Source: Butyrivibrio sp. LB2008
GTDB lineage: Bacteria; Bacillota; Clostridia; Lachnospirales; Lachnospiraceae
Length of the DNA stretch: 64,000 nucleotides
Reading direction: 5' to 3'
Assembly: GCF_000621565.1 (NCBI RefSeq)
Contig: NZ_JHXZ01000009.1
Span: 124,001-188,000, forward strand
Of this stretch, positions 63,654-64,000 are shown in pieces. Under the pieces are notes generated by a model. The model saw nothing but the letters and a program-made list of their open reading frames with translations. It was not told where the DNA came from and made no database searches. Position 1 is the stretch's first letter. Each line of letters starts with the position of its first letter. The position numbers were made by a program, and so were the translations under genes.

Positions 63654-64000
63654 ATGAACAGCAAAACTAATCTATCTAAATTATTTCCGATGATCAAAAC
63701 AAAGGAACAGATTCTTGAAGAGATCAATTCAAATGATACTCTTCGCGAAAAATTTGAAACCTGGTCTGAAGATCAAAAGGAGGACTTTCTATCTATATGT
63801 ACCGGAAGCAAAGGTGTAAAGATGCTCTATGACTGCTATTTCAAAGAAATCCTCAATCCAGAGTACACGCCTGAACGCTTGTCAGCATTATTAAGTATCA
63901 TTATCGGTAAAAAAGTCACTGTAAAATATCAACTTCCGAATGACAACACACGTATCGGAGATGAACTGTCTCTTGTCATTACCGATATAGTTGTCGAACT
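63654..64000 (+). CDS. PD-(D/E)XK (Rpn/YhgA-like) transposase-family protein, partial
   Basis: The frame opens at ATG 63654 after AGGAGGAGC and runs off the window. The translation begins MNSKTNLSKLFPMIKTKEQI, then YFKEILNPEYTPERLSALLS, IIGKKVTVKYQLPNDNTRI and LSLVITDIVVEL, the opening of the Rpn/PD-(D/E)XK nuclease transposase-family proteins abundant in Lachnospiraceae. These act as recombination-promoting nucleases; the catalytic core would lie beyond the end of the window. Confidence 0.82.
   Translation, partial: MNSKTNLSKLFPMIKTKEQILEEINSNDTLREKFETWSEDQKEDFLSICTGSKGVKMLYDCYFKEILNPEYTPERLSALLSIIIGKKVTVKYQLPNDNTRIGDELSLVITDIVVE

Overview
The window reads as a chromosomal segment of a low-to-moderate GC Firmicute of the family Lachnospiraceae, most like Butyrivibrio or a close relative. 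This rests on gene content and order (ruvAB-zapA-U32 peptidase-SEDS/PBP, ytfI-like/ytfJ, recA-recX-rny, CBS-type Mn-pyrophosphatase, ACT/UPF0210 pair), on strong AGGAGG-type ribosome sites, on GAAC-N4-GTTC SOS boxes, and on a PD-(D/E)XK (Rpn-like) transposase gene typical of that family. No search was run, so the genus is an inference.

Positions 1-21100 are mostly housekeeping: Holliday junction helicase ruvA-ruvB, zapA, a U32 peptidase, a RodA/FtsW-PBP pair, a degenerate HD-GYP protein on the minus strand, sporulation-type proteins (DUF2953, YtfJ), a coiled-coil J-domain protein, the SOS-controlled recA-recX pair, RNase Y, an rRNA m5C methyltransferase, a heterodimeric ABC exporter and a CBS/DRTGG family II pyrophosphatase. 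A tRNA-Leu(CAA) with its own promoter and terminator follows at 21352.

Positions 21600-24000 are accessory: a small lipoprotein, a GNAT acetyltransferase, then about 1 kb without genes that holds ten 52-bp tandem hairpin repeats in exact register, several hairpins, and a 157-bp symmetrical inverted-repeat element. A Nudix hydrolase with an unusual insertion and an intact HD-GYP protein come next. Positions 26000-33840 return to core genes: a zinc-finger anti-sigma-like protein, a short DNA polymerase I with a remnant 5'-nuclease domain, coaE, a long FtsA-like protein, a WalJ-type metallohydrolase, and an ACT/UPF0210 pair.

Positions 33856-44200 carry a LytTR/GHKL two-component system divergent from a probable cell-surface polysaccharide locus: a lipoprotein with four NodB-like modules of which only the last looks catalytic, a PilZ-domain glycosyltransferase 2 (probable c-di-GMP control), a second degenerate deacetylase-like protein and a GH18-like lipoprotein. 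With two HD-GYP proteins elsewhere in the window this suggests c-di-GMP-linked exopolysaccharide control.

Positions 44212-62002 are the most unusual part: one apparent operon of 12 genes, tightly overlapping through its first eight, behind a promoter with a GntR/YtrA-type palindrome. It joins a YtrA regulator, an ABC-2 type ATPase and permease, MalF/MalG-like importer permeases without their usual ATPase, an HlyD-type adaptor, a MacB-like extracellular-domain protein, and five paralogous lipoproteins. Three of these combine a propeller-like N-terminal region with a C-terminal solute-binding domain; two consist only of the N-terminal part and stop at the domain boundary. I know no described system with this composition. 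The window ends with three small unassigned genes (possibly immunity-like) and the start of an Rpn/PD-(D/E)XK transposase gene.
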